A DNA stretch of 64,000 nucleotides, from contig JAHBTQ010000005.1 of NCBI GenBank assembly GCA_019638495.1, forward strand, positions 1-64,000, in the 5' to 3' direction. The translations under genes and the position numbers were made by a program. Origin of the DNA: Taibaiella sp. (GTDB lineage Bacteria; Bacteroidota; Bacteroidia; Chitinophagales; Chitinophagaceae). Of the stretch, positions 54,152 through 62,183 are shown piece after piece. Under the pieces are notes generated by a model. The model did not search any database, was not told where the DNA came from, and saw only the letters and a list, made by a program, of their open reading frames with translations. Position 1 is the first letter of the stretch; each line of letters begins with the position of its first letter.

Positions 54152-54970
54152 CTATTTGCCCCCCACACCGAGGTATTCCATTGCTCTTTTTGTACTTGTT
54201 GTCCTGTTGCGTTGCTCCCGCTCAGCGTTCAACCGTGCGAACTGCCGGTTACTTGCTATAGCCGCTGTTCCGCGCAAGTGTTTTATCAGGTAAAACTGGA
54301 AAATGTGTCCGTTCGCCGGTATCGCTTTCCAATGTATCAAACCATTTGCGTTAATTGTGAACTCTGAAGTAGCCTTCCCATATTTAGATTCACTTACCGC
54401 GGCAATACTATACCGCATAATATTTCCACCCGCCGCACAGCCCGATTTTGCTGGGTTGTACGCATACCTTACATGAAAAGTATCGACATTTTTTATTGGG
54501 TAAGTAGGTGGTGTTGCCCAGATTGGTCCAATCGCAAACTCCCACGTCCACACACCATGCGGTGTGCCATTTACAAAATTCGGGTACGGGCAAAACTGGA
54601 GTATTCTGTATCGGTCGCTGCGTGGTGGATGGATGAACAACAAGCTGTCCGTAATGTCGTTTATCGTATACGACCCGTCATAGCTTTTTTCATCCGGAAC
54701 CAGTTGCCCATATTGAGTCCGCATGACCTGCCACTGCATTCGGCTCTGCTCATTCAGCGCAGCACTACAGTATAGCCCCAACGTATCTGCATGAATAAGT
54801 TTCCCCTTCGCATCGCACTCAGTGACACGATAGAGGAATAAGCCGGGTTCGCCATAGCCCATTTGCTTAAATTTTAGATTTAGGGGCATCTCCGGAACTA
54901 TCAAAAATCCAAACAATGGCATCATCAGCAAGGTGGCTGATATGATCATTCTGAGTTTAGAGTCCCCCAT
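54152..54970 (-). CDS. Unknown protein with N-terminal signal or anchor
   Basis: A 272-residue product with an N-terminal hydrophobic segment (MRMIISATLLMM-like, residues 7-25), so it is probably exported or anchored. The mature part is rich in aromatic residues (GVWTWEFAIGPIWATPP, FHVRYAYNP) and ends in a basic, Arg/Gln-rich tail. No family recognised. It stands alone between gmhA and the carboxylase gene, both on the same strand; the gap to gmhA is 258 bp and shows no gene. Confidence 0.6.
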   Translation of the reverse strand: MGDSKLRMIISATLLMMPLFGFLIVPEMPLNLKFKQMGYGEPGLFLYRVTECDAKGKLIHADTLGLYCSAALNEQSRMQWQVMRTQYGQLVPDEKSYDGSYTINDITDSLLFIHPPRSDRYRILQFCPYPNFVNGTPHGVWTWEFAIGPIWATPPTYPIKNVDTFHVRYAYNPAKSGCAAGGNIMRYSIAAVSESKYGKATSEFTINANGLIHWKAIPANGHIFQFYLIKHLRGTAAIASNRQFARLNAEREQRNRTTSTKRAMEYLGVGGK

Positions 54971-54992
54971 TGTGCTTCGTGTTCCTTGCCCT

Positions 54993-56621
54993 TTACACCT
55001 GCATCACGCCCACCTTAAACTCACGCTCTTCTTTTGCGTGGTTGGCAGCATTGATACCCTCTGATATCACCTTGCGTGTTTCTGCCGGGTCTATTATTTC
55101 ATCTACCCAAAGCCTTGCTGCTGCGTAGTAAGATGAGGTCTGGCTGTCATACCTATCAGTGATCTCTTTCAGCATCGCTTTCTCTTTTTCAGGGTCTATC
55201 TCTTCGCCCTTCGCTTTCAGCGATGCCACCTGTATCTGCAGCAGTGTCTTGGCAGCCTGTTCGCCACCCATCACTGCTATCTTGGCATTAGGCCATGCAT
55301 ATATGAAGCGTGGGTCGTACGCCTTACCACACATAGCATAGTTGCCCGCACCGTATGAGTTACCTATGATGATGGTGATCTTCGGCACCACAGAATTTGA
55401 CACTGCATTCACCAGCTTCGCACCATCCTTGATAATGCCGCTCTGCTCGCTGCGGCTGCCCACCATAAAGCCGGTCACATCCTGCAGAAACACCAGCGGT
55501 ATTTTCTTCTGGTTGCAGTTCATGATGAATCTTGCAGCCTTGTCCGCGCTGTCATTATATATCACTCCGCCCATCTGCATTTCGCCCTTGCCACTCTTTA
55601 CTATTTTGCGCTGGTTGGCCACAATACCCACTGCCCATCCATCCACACGCGCATAGCCACACACTATCGTCTTGCCATAGTCTTCTTTAAACTGGTCAAA
55701 CTCTGAATTGTCCACTATGCACTTTATCACATCCACCACATCATACTGCTTGTTATTAGCTGCTGATACCAGGCCATATATGTCTGCTGCGTCACGCTTT
55801 GGTGCTGCAGGTTTTGCACGGTCATATCCACGCCTTGGTTGCTCGCCCAGTTTATCCATTATACGGCGCACCTGGTCCAGGCACTCCTGTTCTGTATCAA
55901 ATTTGTAGTCAGCTATACCGCTTACCTCGGTGTGCATCTTGGCACCACCCAGCGCCTGCTGGTCGGCATCTTCGCCTATGGCAGCTTTCACCAGGTAGGG
56001 ACCTGCCAGGAAGATGGAACCATTGCCCTCTACCATCAGCGTTTCGTCGCTCATTATCGGGAGGTAGGCGCCGCCCGCTACGCAGCTACCCATCACGGCA
56101 GCTATCTGTGTAATGCCCGCTGCACTCATCTGCGCATTGTTGCGGAATATCCTGCCAAAGTGCTCCTTGTCCGGGAATATCTCGTCCTGCATAGGCAGGT
56201 ACACGCCCGCACTATCCACTATATATATCACAGGCAGGTGATTCTCCATGGCTATCTCCTGCATGCGCAGGTTCTTTTTGCCTGTTATGGGAAACCACGC
56301 ACCAGCCTTTACGGTATTATCGTTTGCTACTATCACACACTGGCGGCCTGCTACGTATCCCAGCCCGGCCACCGTGCCACCCGCAGGGCAGCCACCATGC
56401 TCCTTATACATCTCGTACCCGGCAAAGGAGCCTATTTCGGTAAAAGTGCTTCCCTTATCTATGAGGTATTGTATGCGCTCGCGAGGGCTCATTTTCCCTT
56501 TTTCGCGCGCCTTCTCCATTGCCTTCTTTCCGCCTCCAAGACTTATTACGCCATGGCGACGTTTCATTTCGCTCACAGCGAGCTTCATCGCATCCTCGTT
56601 CTTGTTAAATTCCAGGTCCAT
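54993..56621 (-). CDS. Acyl-CoA carboxylase, carboxyltransferase (beta) subunit
   Basis: A 542-residue carboxyltransferase of the methylcrotonyl/propionyl-CoA carboxylase type. It transfers carboxyl from biotin to an acyl-CoA. The family motifs are clear: GGGKKAMEKAREKGKMSPRERI-like start, YIVDSAGVYLPMQDE, GSCVAGGAYLP, FLQDVTGFMVG, GNSYGAGNYAMCG and WPNAKIAVMGGEQAA. The biotin carboxylase/BCCP subunit is not in the window. The start at 56621 (MDLEFNKNED) begins the homology; the frame runs on to 56696 without support. Confidence 0.93.
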   Translation of the reverse strand: MDLEFNKNEDAMKLAVSEMKRRHGVISLGGGKKAMEKAREKGKMSPRERIQYLIDKGSTFTEIGSFAGYEMYKEHGGCPAGGTVAGLGYVAGRQCVIVANDNTVKAGAWFPITGKKNLRMQEIAMENHLPVIYIVDSAGVYLPMQDEIFPDKEHFGRIFRNNAQMSAAGITQIAAVMGSCVAGGAYLPIMSDETLMVEGNGSIFLAGPYLVKAAIGEDADQQALGGAKMHTEVSGIADYKFDTEQECLDQVRRIMDKLGEQPRRGYDRAKPAAPKRDAADIYGLVSAANNKQYDVVDVIKCIVDNSEFDQFKEDYGKTIVCGYARVDGWAVGIVANQRKIVKSGKGEMQMGGVIYNDSADKAARFIMNCNQKKIPLVFLQDVTGFMVGSRSEQSGIIKDGAKLVNAVSNSVVPKITIIIGNSYGAGNYAMCGKAYDPRFIYAWPNAKIAVMGGEQAAKTLLQIQVASLKAKGEEIDPEKEKAMLKEITDRYDSQTSSYYAAARLWVDEIIDPAETRKVISEGINAANHAKEEREFKVGVMQV

Positions 56622-56772
56622 CCGGGTGTGTGTAATTATTTGGGGTAAAAATAGGTAATACGGCGCAAACTGCCGGATCAACGCCCGGTGCGGCATTGTT
56701 ACCCTCTTCTTTACCCGGTTTTTCGTGCGTCACCAAAGGTTACTGCTCACTTTGTCGTCTATTACCATAAGC

Positions 56773-56790
56773 GGTGGTAGATTTACCACC
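56773..56790. other. Perfect hairpin in the 56.7-kb divergent gap
   Basis: GGTGGTA (56773-56779) and TACCACC (56784-56790) pair perfectly around a 4-nt loop. It lies between two divergent genes and has no T-run, so it is more likely an operator or cruciform than a terminator. Nothing else is seen in this 330-bp gap. Confidence 0.35.
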
Positions 56791-56953
56791 CTCATTGCCG
56801 TGCCATCGGCTACTCTCCCCCTCGGAAAGGGCCGCGAAAGGTAAATGACACACATATGTCAATTGCTTTTGTGTCATTGCCACCGATAGCCGAACTTTGA
56901 CTCCTTTTCGAAAAGGTATACCCACATTGGCTGACGCACTCGGAACTACCTAG

Positions 56954-59173
56954 GTGAGACAAATAGTTATTTTTTTAGCGCTGTTTTTTGCCATTGCTTT
57001 TGGCAGCAATAGTGCACGTGCATCACATATGTACGGTGGCGACCTCCTGTACCGTCACATATCCGACAACCTGTATGAGGTGAAGCTGACCGTATATGGC
57101 GACTGCAGCGGTGGCGCATTTCCCAATCTCAAAACTTCCGTACCTAATATTTTCATTTACCGCGGCGGCACCTATTTTGCACAGCTTCCGCTCACACTCC
57201 AGATGCCATATGATGGCGTTGAGGTATCTCCTGTATGCCCCAGCCAGCTCATCAACACCTCCTGCAAGGGAGGTACCCTGCCCGGTGTCACAAAGTTTGT
57301 CTACCTCGATACCGTTGAGCTCCCTGTGGCAGCTTCCAACTGGCGCTTTATTTTTTCGGGCAGCTTTGGCGCTGGTGGCCTTGCCGGCCGCACACAGGCC
57401 ATTACAAATGTCTACAGTCCCGGCACCACACTCACCTACCTGGAGGCCACACTCAACAATACCGTAGATCATAACTCCTCGCCCGACTATACCACCATAC
57501 CAACCCCCTTCTACTGCAAGCTACCCGACCAGCAGTATAATCAAGGTGCCGTGGATGGCAATGGCGATTCGCTCAGCTACCAGCTCGTCACAGGCAAGGC
57601 CGGCAACCAGCTAAATCCATTGCTCTCAGATCCGCTGGTCTATAATTCCGGCCTTTCCGGCGAGTTGCCTCTGGAGACAGATTCCGGGGCTTTCTTCTTC
57701 AATGAGTTCAGCGGCCAGCTCACCTTCACGCCAAACAGGGCACAGAACAGCCTTGTCGTGTGCCAGGTAAACGAATACCGGAATGGCGTGCTCGTTGGCA
57801 CCAGCCAGCGCGAAATGACATTTATTGTGGCGCCCGACTGTGAGGGAATTCCGCCTACATTCAAGGTCGTAAACCTCAGCGCTGGTGCCGTTACCAGGAA
57901 GAGCATTGTAAACATTTGCGTTGGCACCGAGCAGCTAAACTTCGACATCAATACACTCAACCCCGGCGGCGACTCCACCACCATCATAGCCCGCGGCATA
58001 CCGGAGGGCGCAACACTTAACATCAGCAACAACAACACACCCTACCCCTCTATCAACTTTGCCTGGACCACAAAAACCATTGCACCGGGCGTGTACAACT
58101 TCTATCTTGATATCTCAAACAACCATTGCCCCATAGCCTACCGGCAAACACTGGCTTACTCTATCAACATTACGCCCTTCCCCATCATCACCGCCACGCC
58201 TGTAGCGCCCACACGCTGCGTGCACCAGGCCTTTGTACAGTACGACCTTACCCTGGGCTACGTGCCACGCTTTGTAACAGTGGAGAAAGATGGCAAAACA
58301 TTCCTTTCGTATACAGACAGCACCGGCATCATCCGCGACAGCCTGCCTGTTGGCAATTACCACATTACAGCTCGCTGCGACGACCGCTGCTTTTCTACCT
58401 ACGACCTTTCCATCATTGACAGCGGCATCCTGCCGTTGCCAGCGGTCATAGATACTTATTGCCAGCGCGATATAGCGCTGCCACTGCAGATGCCGCTGCC
58501 GGGAGATGGAGCCGTCATTACCTGGTATGATGGCGCCAACAATGCACTGCCCGATGCACCCACACCATCCACGGCACTACCCGGTGTTTATACCTGGTAC
58601 GTGCAGAGTATCTACAAAGTATGTACCTCGGCACACCAGCCTGCCGAGGCCATCATACACCCGCTACCAGTGCCGCAGGTGCTCACCACGCCCGCAAGGT
58701 TGTGCCTCGGCGATACACTGATCCTCGAAGCCTCCGGCGGCAAGATATATACCTGGACCCCTACCGAACAAATCATGTGGGCGGGCGACAAACCGTTTAT
58801 TCGCCTCACTACCCCCACACGCATCAACCTCAAAGCAGAGACCGAATTTGGCTGCGTAGACTCTACCTATATCGACTATCGGCAGATAGAACCTTGCTGC
58901 CAGTTTATGTATCCCAACTCATTCACACCAAATGGCGATGGTCTTAATGACCGCTTCCGCATTAGCACACCCGGAAACCTGCGCGGTTACAAGCTCACCA
59001 TTTACAATCGCTGGGGCCAGGTAGTATTTATGAGCGCCAGTCCGGGTGAGTCCTGGGACGGCCACTGGAACGGAGCCCCCGCCGAAATGGGCACCTACTA
59101 TTACTACTTCGAAGGCATGTGCCTCACCGGCAACATAGAACGCCACTACAGCGACCTGACACTGATACGATAG
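56954..59173 (+). CDS. Secreted protein with gliding-motility-associated type B sorting domain
   Basis: A 739-residue extracellular protein. The start is GTG (MRQIVIFLALFFAIAFGS signal peptide), and the early HMYGGDLLYRHISDN motif is common in gliding/T9SS proteins of this phylum. The middle has beta-rich, Cys-containing domains. The last ~85 residues are a CHU_C/type B sorting domain: YPNSFTPNGDGLNDRFRI, YNRWGQVVF, WDGHWNG, MGTYYYYFEG. It is expected to be secreted through the type IX system and to remain at the surface. Confidence 0.9.
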   Translation: MRQIVIFLALFFAIAFGSNSARASHMYGGDLLYRHISDNLYEVKLTVYGDCSGGAFPNLKTSVPNIFIYRGGTYFAQLPLTLQMPYDGVEVSPVCPSQLINTSCKGGTLPGVTKFVYLDTVELPVAASNWRFIFSGSFGAGGLAGRTQAITNVYSPGTTLTYLEATLNNTVDHNSSPDYTTIPTPFYCKLPDQQYNQGAVDGNGDSLSYQLVTGKAGNQLNPLLSDPLVYNSGLSGELPLETDSGAFFFNEFSGQLTFTPNRAQNSLVVCQVNEYRNGVLVGTSQREMTFIVAPDCEGIPPTFKVVNLSAGAVTRKSIVNICVGTEQLNFDINTLNPGGDSTTIIARGIPEGATLNISNNNTPYPSINFAWTTKTIAPGVYNFYLDISNNHCPIAYRQTLAYSINITPFPIITATPVAPTRCVHQAFVQYDLTLGYVPRFVTVEKDGKTFLSYTDSTGIIRDSLPVGNYHITARCDDRCFSTYDLSIIDSGILPLPAVIDTYCQRDIALPLQMPLPGDGAVITWYDGANNALPDAPTPSTALPGVYTWYVQSIYKVCTSAHQPAEAIIHPLPVPQVLTTPARLCLGDTLILEASGGKIYTWTPTEQIMWAGDKPFIRLTTPTRINLKAETEFGCVDSTYIDYRQIEPCCQFMYPNSFTPNGDGLNDRFRISTPGNLRGYKLTIYNRWGQVVFMSASPGESWDGHWNGAPAEMGTYYYYFEGMCLTGNIERHYSDLTLIR

Positions 59174-59198
59174 CGAAATCAAGCAGCAGCCACAACCC

Positions 59199-59440
59199 AT
59201 GTCAGGGTGAGCCAAGCCCGCACTGAGCTTGTCGAAGTATCAAAGCCGCGATGAGTGTTGTAGAACGGTCCCATCAAGGCGGTGATAACTCAACAACAGC
59301 ATGTCAGCGTGAGCCCCGCCGAACCCGCGATGAGTATTGCAGAACAGCCTAACCAAGGCCGTTGATAACACCACAAAGAAAATGTCAGGGTGAGCCCCGC
59401 CGAACCCGCGAAGAGTATTGCAGCGCAGCTTAATAATGGC
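59199..59440. repeat. Three imperfect copies of an ATGTCAGGGTGAGCC unit
   Basis: Copies start at 59199, 59301 and 59382 with ATGTCAGSGTGAGCC, followed in copies 2 and 3 by CCGCCGAACCCGCGA, GAGTATTGCAG and in copies 1 and 2 by CCATCAAGGC/AACCAAGGC and GATAAC. Copy 1 has a CTGAGCTTGTCGAAG insert that is widespread as a dispersed repeat in this phylum. Confidence 0.65.
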
Positions 59441-59569
59441 AGATCTGCTTCGTGGTCACATGCCTCACTTCCCACTTTTTCAAATAATTTCTCTAAATGC
59501 GGGCAGTTGTCCATTTGACATTGGGTTACAGCTGGTTACACAAAATAAGCGGAATGAAACTGCCCAAAA

Positions 59570-59635
59570 ACTTCCCACTTACTTCCCGAAAATCTCCCAT
59601 TTACTTCCCGAAAACTTCCCGTTTTCTTCCCGATT
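59570..59635. repeat. 11-bp tandem repeat, six units
   Basis: Consensus ACTTCCCGAAA. Units: ACTTCCCACTT, ACTTCCCGAAA, ATCTCCCATTT, ACTTCCCGAAA, ACTTCCCGTTT, TCTTCCCGATT, with no gaps. Confidence 0.75.
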
Positions 59636-59655
59636 CGTGCGGCCGGCCTTCGCAC

Positions 59656-59688
59656 AAGTGTGGCACACCTTCGAGGTGTTCCACACTT
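59656..59688. repeat. Long hairpin element, AAGTGTGG type
   Basis: AAGTGTGG pairs with CCACACTT and, after one mismatch, ACACCT pairs with AGGTGT around a TCG loop: 14 of 15 positions pair. A related element lies at 59954-60033. Confidence 0.7.
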
Positions 59689-59796
59689 CCAGGACCACCA
59701 AGGTATATTATACCTGAAATTCGTTTTTCCGGGAGTTATTCATTTTTCTGTCGGATGAAATGCAAGCCTGCATTTATTATGCTATTATTTTTTAAT

Positions 59797-59889
59797 TTCT
59801 AAACACTTCTACGAGCTTCTAAGAATTGCTAAAAGTTGCGTGAAAACTGCTACGAATTGCTACGGACTTCTAAAAATTGCTAACTGTGA
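59797..59889. repeat. Degenerate 10-bp tandem repeat, about nine units
   Basis: Units follow T-[TG]-CTA-[AC]-[AG]-A-x-x, for example TTCTAAACAC, TTCTACGAGC, TTCTAAGAAT, TGCTAAAAGT, TGCTACGAAT, TGCTACGGAC, TTCTAAAAAT, TGCTAACTG. The period is close to one DNA turn. Confidence 0.65.
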
Positions 59890-59953
59890 ATCGTCCTGAA
59901 ATAGGTTTACACCTTAGTTAGATAATCCTGTTTTTGCTTTACGGCCAGCGTAC

Positions 59954-60033
59954 AAGTGTGGCCCTTCGACCCTTCGGCAAGCTCAGGACGCGCTTAGTTC
60001 AGGGTAAACTAAACCTCGGAGGTGCTCCACACT
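59954..60033. repeat. Second hairpin element, split by an insert
   Basis: AAGTGTGG (59954-59961) and the matching right arm ACCTCGGAGGTGCTCCACACT (60013-60033, allowing one base) are separated by about 50 bp that contain CTTCGGCAAGCTCAGG, the reverse-strand form of the dispersed repeat in copy 1 at 59.2 kb. Confidence 0.55.
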
Positions 60034-60193
60034 ACCCCGCATGACGCCACAAAGCTACTGTGGCTGTTTGAGACGATAAAAAAACGGGCGGAGAAGATAT
60101 CAACAATATTCGGTGGCATGGCGTGGGGCAACCCAGCGAGACCATATTAAATTTGACCGGTATAACGATTGCTGGTAAAATCAACCAAGGGAA

Positions 60194-60712
60194 CTACTGC
60201 GCCCGGAGGCTTACCAAAAACAGGCAGATAACACCGAGTACAAATCCAAAGCTAAACCAACCATAGGCCAGCTTCGTCTTCCCTGGCATCCTTTCGATTT
60301 TGTCAAAATACTCCAGATACATCTCATTTCTGAACACAAGAAAATAACCAACAGCATAGCTCGCCGTAATCAAAGTGAGCCCAAGCACTGTTGGCTCTGC
60401 CCTATTGATGATGGTGATTCCAAATAACGATCCGACTATCGAAAGCAACGATAAAAGTATTGCACCAATGAGTCCGGTCAAATAACCTCCGGCCCACATA
60501 ATAGAAAAACCACGGGTCCTATCTTGAAACATGTCAACCGTGATCTTCTTTGACGTGTTTTTCATCCCCTTGCTCTTAAAATATTTTTCGACAACCGGCA
60601 GGCGGAGTATCCAAACGACAGGGTTAAAATAATTGAGTCCAACATGTAAATAGCAAAACCATACAAAGAAGTAGAAGTGAATTGCATTAAGAGCGAATTG
60701 AATCTTCTTCAT
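60194..60712 (-). CDS. Unknown multi-pass membrane protein
   Basis: A 172-residue protein with about four hydrophobic segments: near residues 8-30 (HFYFFVWFCYLHVGL), 75-100 (GLIGAILLSLLSIVGSLFGITI), 108-125 (LTLITASYAVGYFLVF) and 150-170 (FSFGFVLGVICLFLVSL). A soluble loop (RLPVVEKYFKSKGMKNTSKK) lies between helices 1 and 2. No family recognised. The start at 60712 (MKKIQFAL) fits the first helix; the frame runs to 60790 without support. It stands alone in the repeat-rich zone. Confidence 0.65.
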   Translation of the reverse strand: MKKIQFALNAIHFYFFVWFCYLHVGLNYFNPVVWILRLPVVEKYFKSKGMKNTSKKITVDMFQDRTRGFSIMWAGGYLTGLIGAILLSLLSIVGSLFGITIINRAEPTVLGLTLITASYAVGYFLVFRNEMYLEYFDKIERMPGKTKLAYGWFSFGFVLGVICLFLVSLRAQ

Positions 60713-60818
60713 AAAAGTGCGTCTGCTTGGTAGGGCGGCGTAAATGGAGAACTCAAAGCCAATAATTCTCCTTATGCACCAACGAGACATTCATTGTGCA
60801 GTCGTCTATTTCTACGCA

Positions 60819-61088
60819 CTACTTAAATTCAGCCAGGTTGTTTTCCCGGCAGTATCGGTAGAAGGCCTCGGAAACAAAGTTAACGTAGAAGACATTTGTG
60901 CCAAAGAAATCAAAAGAATCCATAAGCTGCTTGCCGTCTTTGCAAAAAGAACAATGAACTATCTCATGTGTCGTGTCATGTTCCCTACTAGTCCGCGTTT
61001 GCAACGCGGATTCTAGGGCATCGCGTTTGCAACGCCAGTAAAAATTGTTGATATCTTCCCCACCCAAAATTTTCACCAAACCAAACAC
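60819..61088 (-). pseudogene. Possible gene remnant read through REP-like repeats
   Basis: The frame encodes 89 residues. Its first third (CKRDALESALQTRTS) is a translation of two GCGTTTGCAACGC repeats, so only the last ~45 residues (from about HEIVHCSFCKDG to FYRYCRENNLAEFK) could come from a real protein. That end has a loose resemblance to C-termini of some immunity-type proteins (VSEAFYRYCRENNL). Most likely a 3' fragment of a gene cut by repeats, or no gene at all. Confidence 0.3.
60993..61035. repeat. Two REP-like GCGTTTGCAACGC palindromes
   Basis: CCGCGTT-TGC-AACGCGG (60993-61009) and GCGTT-TGC-AACGC (61023-61035) are direct copies, each able to fold into a short hairpin. Confidence 0.65.
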
Positions 61089-62183
61089 CCTTCATAGCTT
61101 TGTGACCTAGAAACATGGTAGGCTTTGCGAACCTTCGCGGTTCTTCGCGTACTTCGCGGTTAAGCCACGCAAGCGGAGATAACGGGTGTCAACCAAAATC
61201 AGGACGAGCCACACTTCCTGTCGGAAGACGAAACCGCAAATAGTCGGACGCGTCCGCCGTGGCGGAAGTGATTCGGAAGTGAGTAAAAACGGTATTAGGT
61301 GAAAATCAATCATTTACTCAAAAAACTTCCGATTACGCACAGTACCGGAAACAGGACCGTGTTCGCCGCGGCGAAAATTCTTAGTTTTTCCCCATATGTT
61401 TTCCAACAACAATCCTACCATCCTTTAATCCTACACATCATAGTTCAGACAAAAACACCGGGAACAAACCGAGAGAAAAGCGGGAAGAAAATGGGAGATT
61501 TTGAACCCACAAAATTTAATAAATCACTGTAAACCAATATCAACATGAGCAAAAATCAAAAAATGAGATTCTTTTCTGGAAATTGGGAAGTTGCGCACCT
61601 ACGGAGCGCGTGACTATTTCAGAAACCATGGCCTACAGAGCTTAAACTCCTAACGGAGTTGTCCAATAACCAGCACGTCACTGCAAGGAGCAGCTCCATC
61701 CTTGTGCGCCACACAACGAAGCCCACCTGGTATTCGGGCAGGCCGTATAGCAATTGTAGTCAAAGAAAACACAAACCGGCATCGACGAGTCCCTTACCAC
61801 AATCCTACTATCCCGATACTTGCCCGCGGTGGAGGGTCCTGGAACATCCTGATTCAGACAACGAAGCACCCTACAAGTGCAAAAATGTGAGCAACTTTCG
61901 TGCAATAATGGCACCTTAAAACAGCATAAAACACTAGAAATCAATACAACAGTGAGCAAAAACAAATGTGCAAAAATCCCTCCGGCGAAACCACAAGCAA
62001 CTCCCTTGTGCCCTGCATACATATGAGATCCTTGTGAACTTCGTGCTACCCCTTGGCTCCCTTGAGTTTAGATTTTCGCGCGTTGCACATACCCTACCGC
62101 TTGGCTTAGCCTTTAAAACTTCGTTAACACCATGCCAGTCCTCTGAATAGTCTTATTTTTACCCTCAATTAGCTTTTTTCGTT
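61089..62183. other. Gene-free stretch before the AsmA gene
   Basis: About 1.1 kb with no convincing gene. It has tandem CTTCGCGGTT-type decamers (61132-61161), two CGGAAGTGAKT undecamers (61263-61284), a segment at 61481-61503 that is nearly the reverse complement of 59588-59610, and fragments like CTTGTGAACTTCGTG that are common intergenic sequence in such genomes. No tRNA, CRISPR or clear promoter box was seen. Confidence 0.6.

Larger units (their letters stand above)
59174..60193. other. Gene-free, repeat-rich stretch
   Basis: About 1 kb with no convincing gene. It contains a three-copy repeat (59199-59440), an 11-bp tandem array (59570-59635), a large hairpin (59656-59688), a 10-bp tandem array (59797-59889) and a second, interrupted copy of the hairpin (59954-60033). 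Reading frames across it arise from these repeats. Confidence 0.7.

Noticed and set aside
55839..56648. 269-codon plus-strand frame
   Set aside because: Antisense to the acyl-CoA carboxylase gene; composition typical of a shadow frame.
59418..59717. 99- and 101-codon frames in the repeat zone
   Set aside because: They translate the 11-bp tandem repeat and the hairpin, giving repeated FPTYFPKIS-like segments, not a conserved protein.
59199..60033. CRISPR array
   Set aside because: Repeat lengths and spacings are irregular, units are imperfect, and no cas gene is present.
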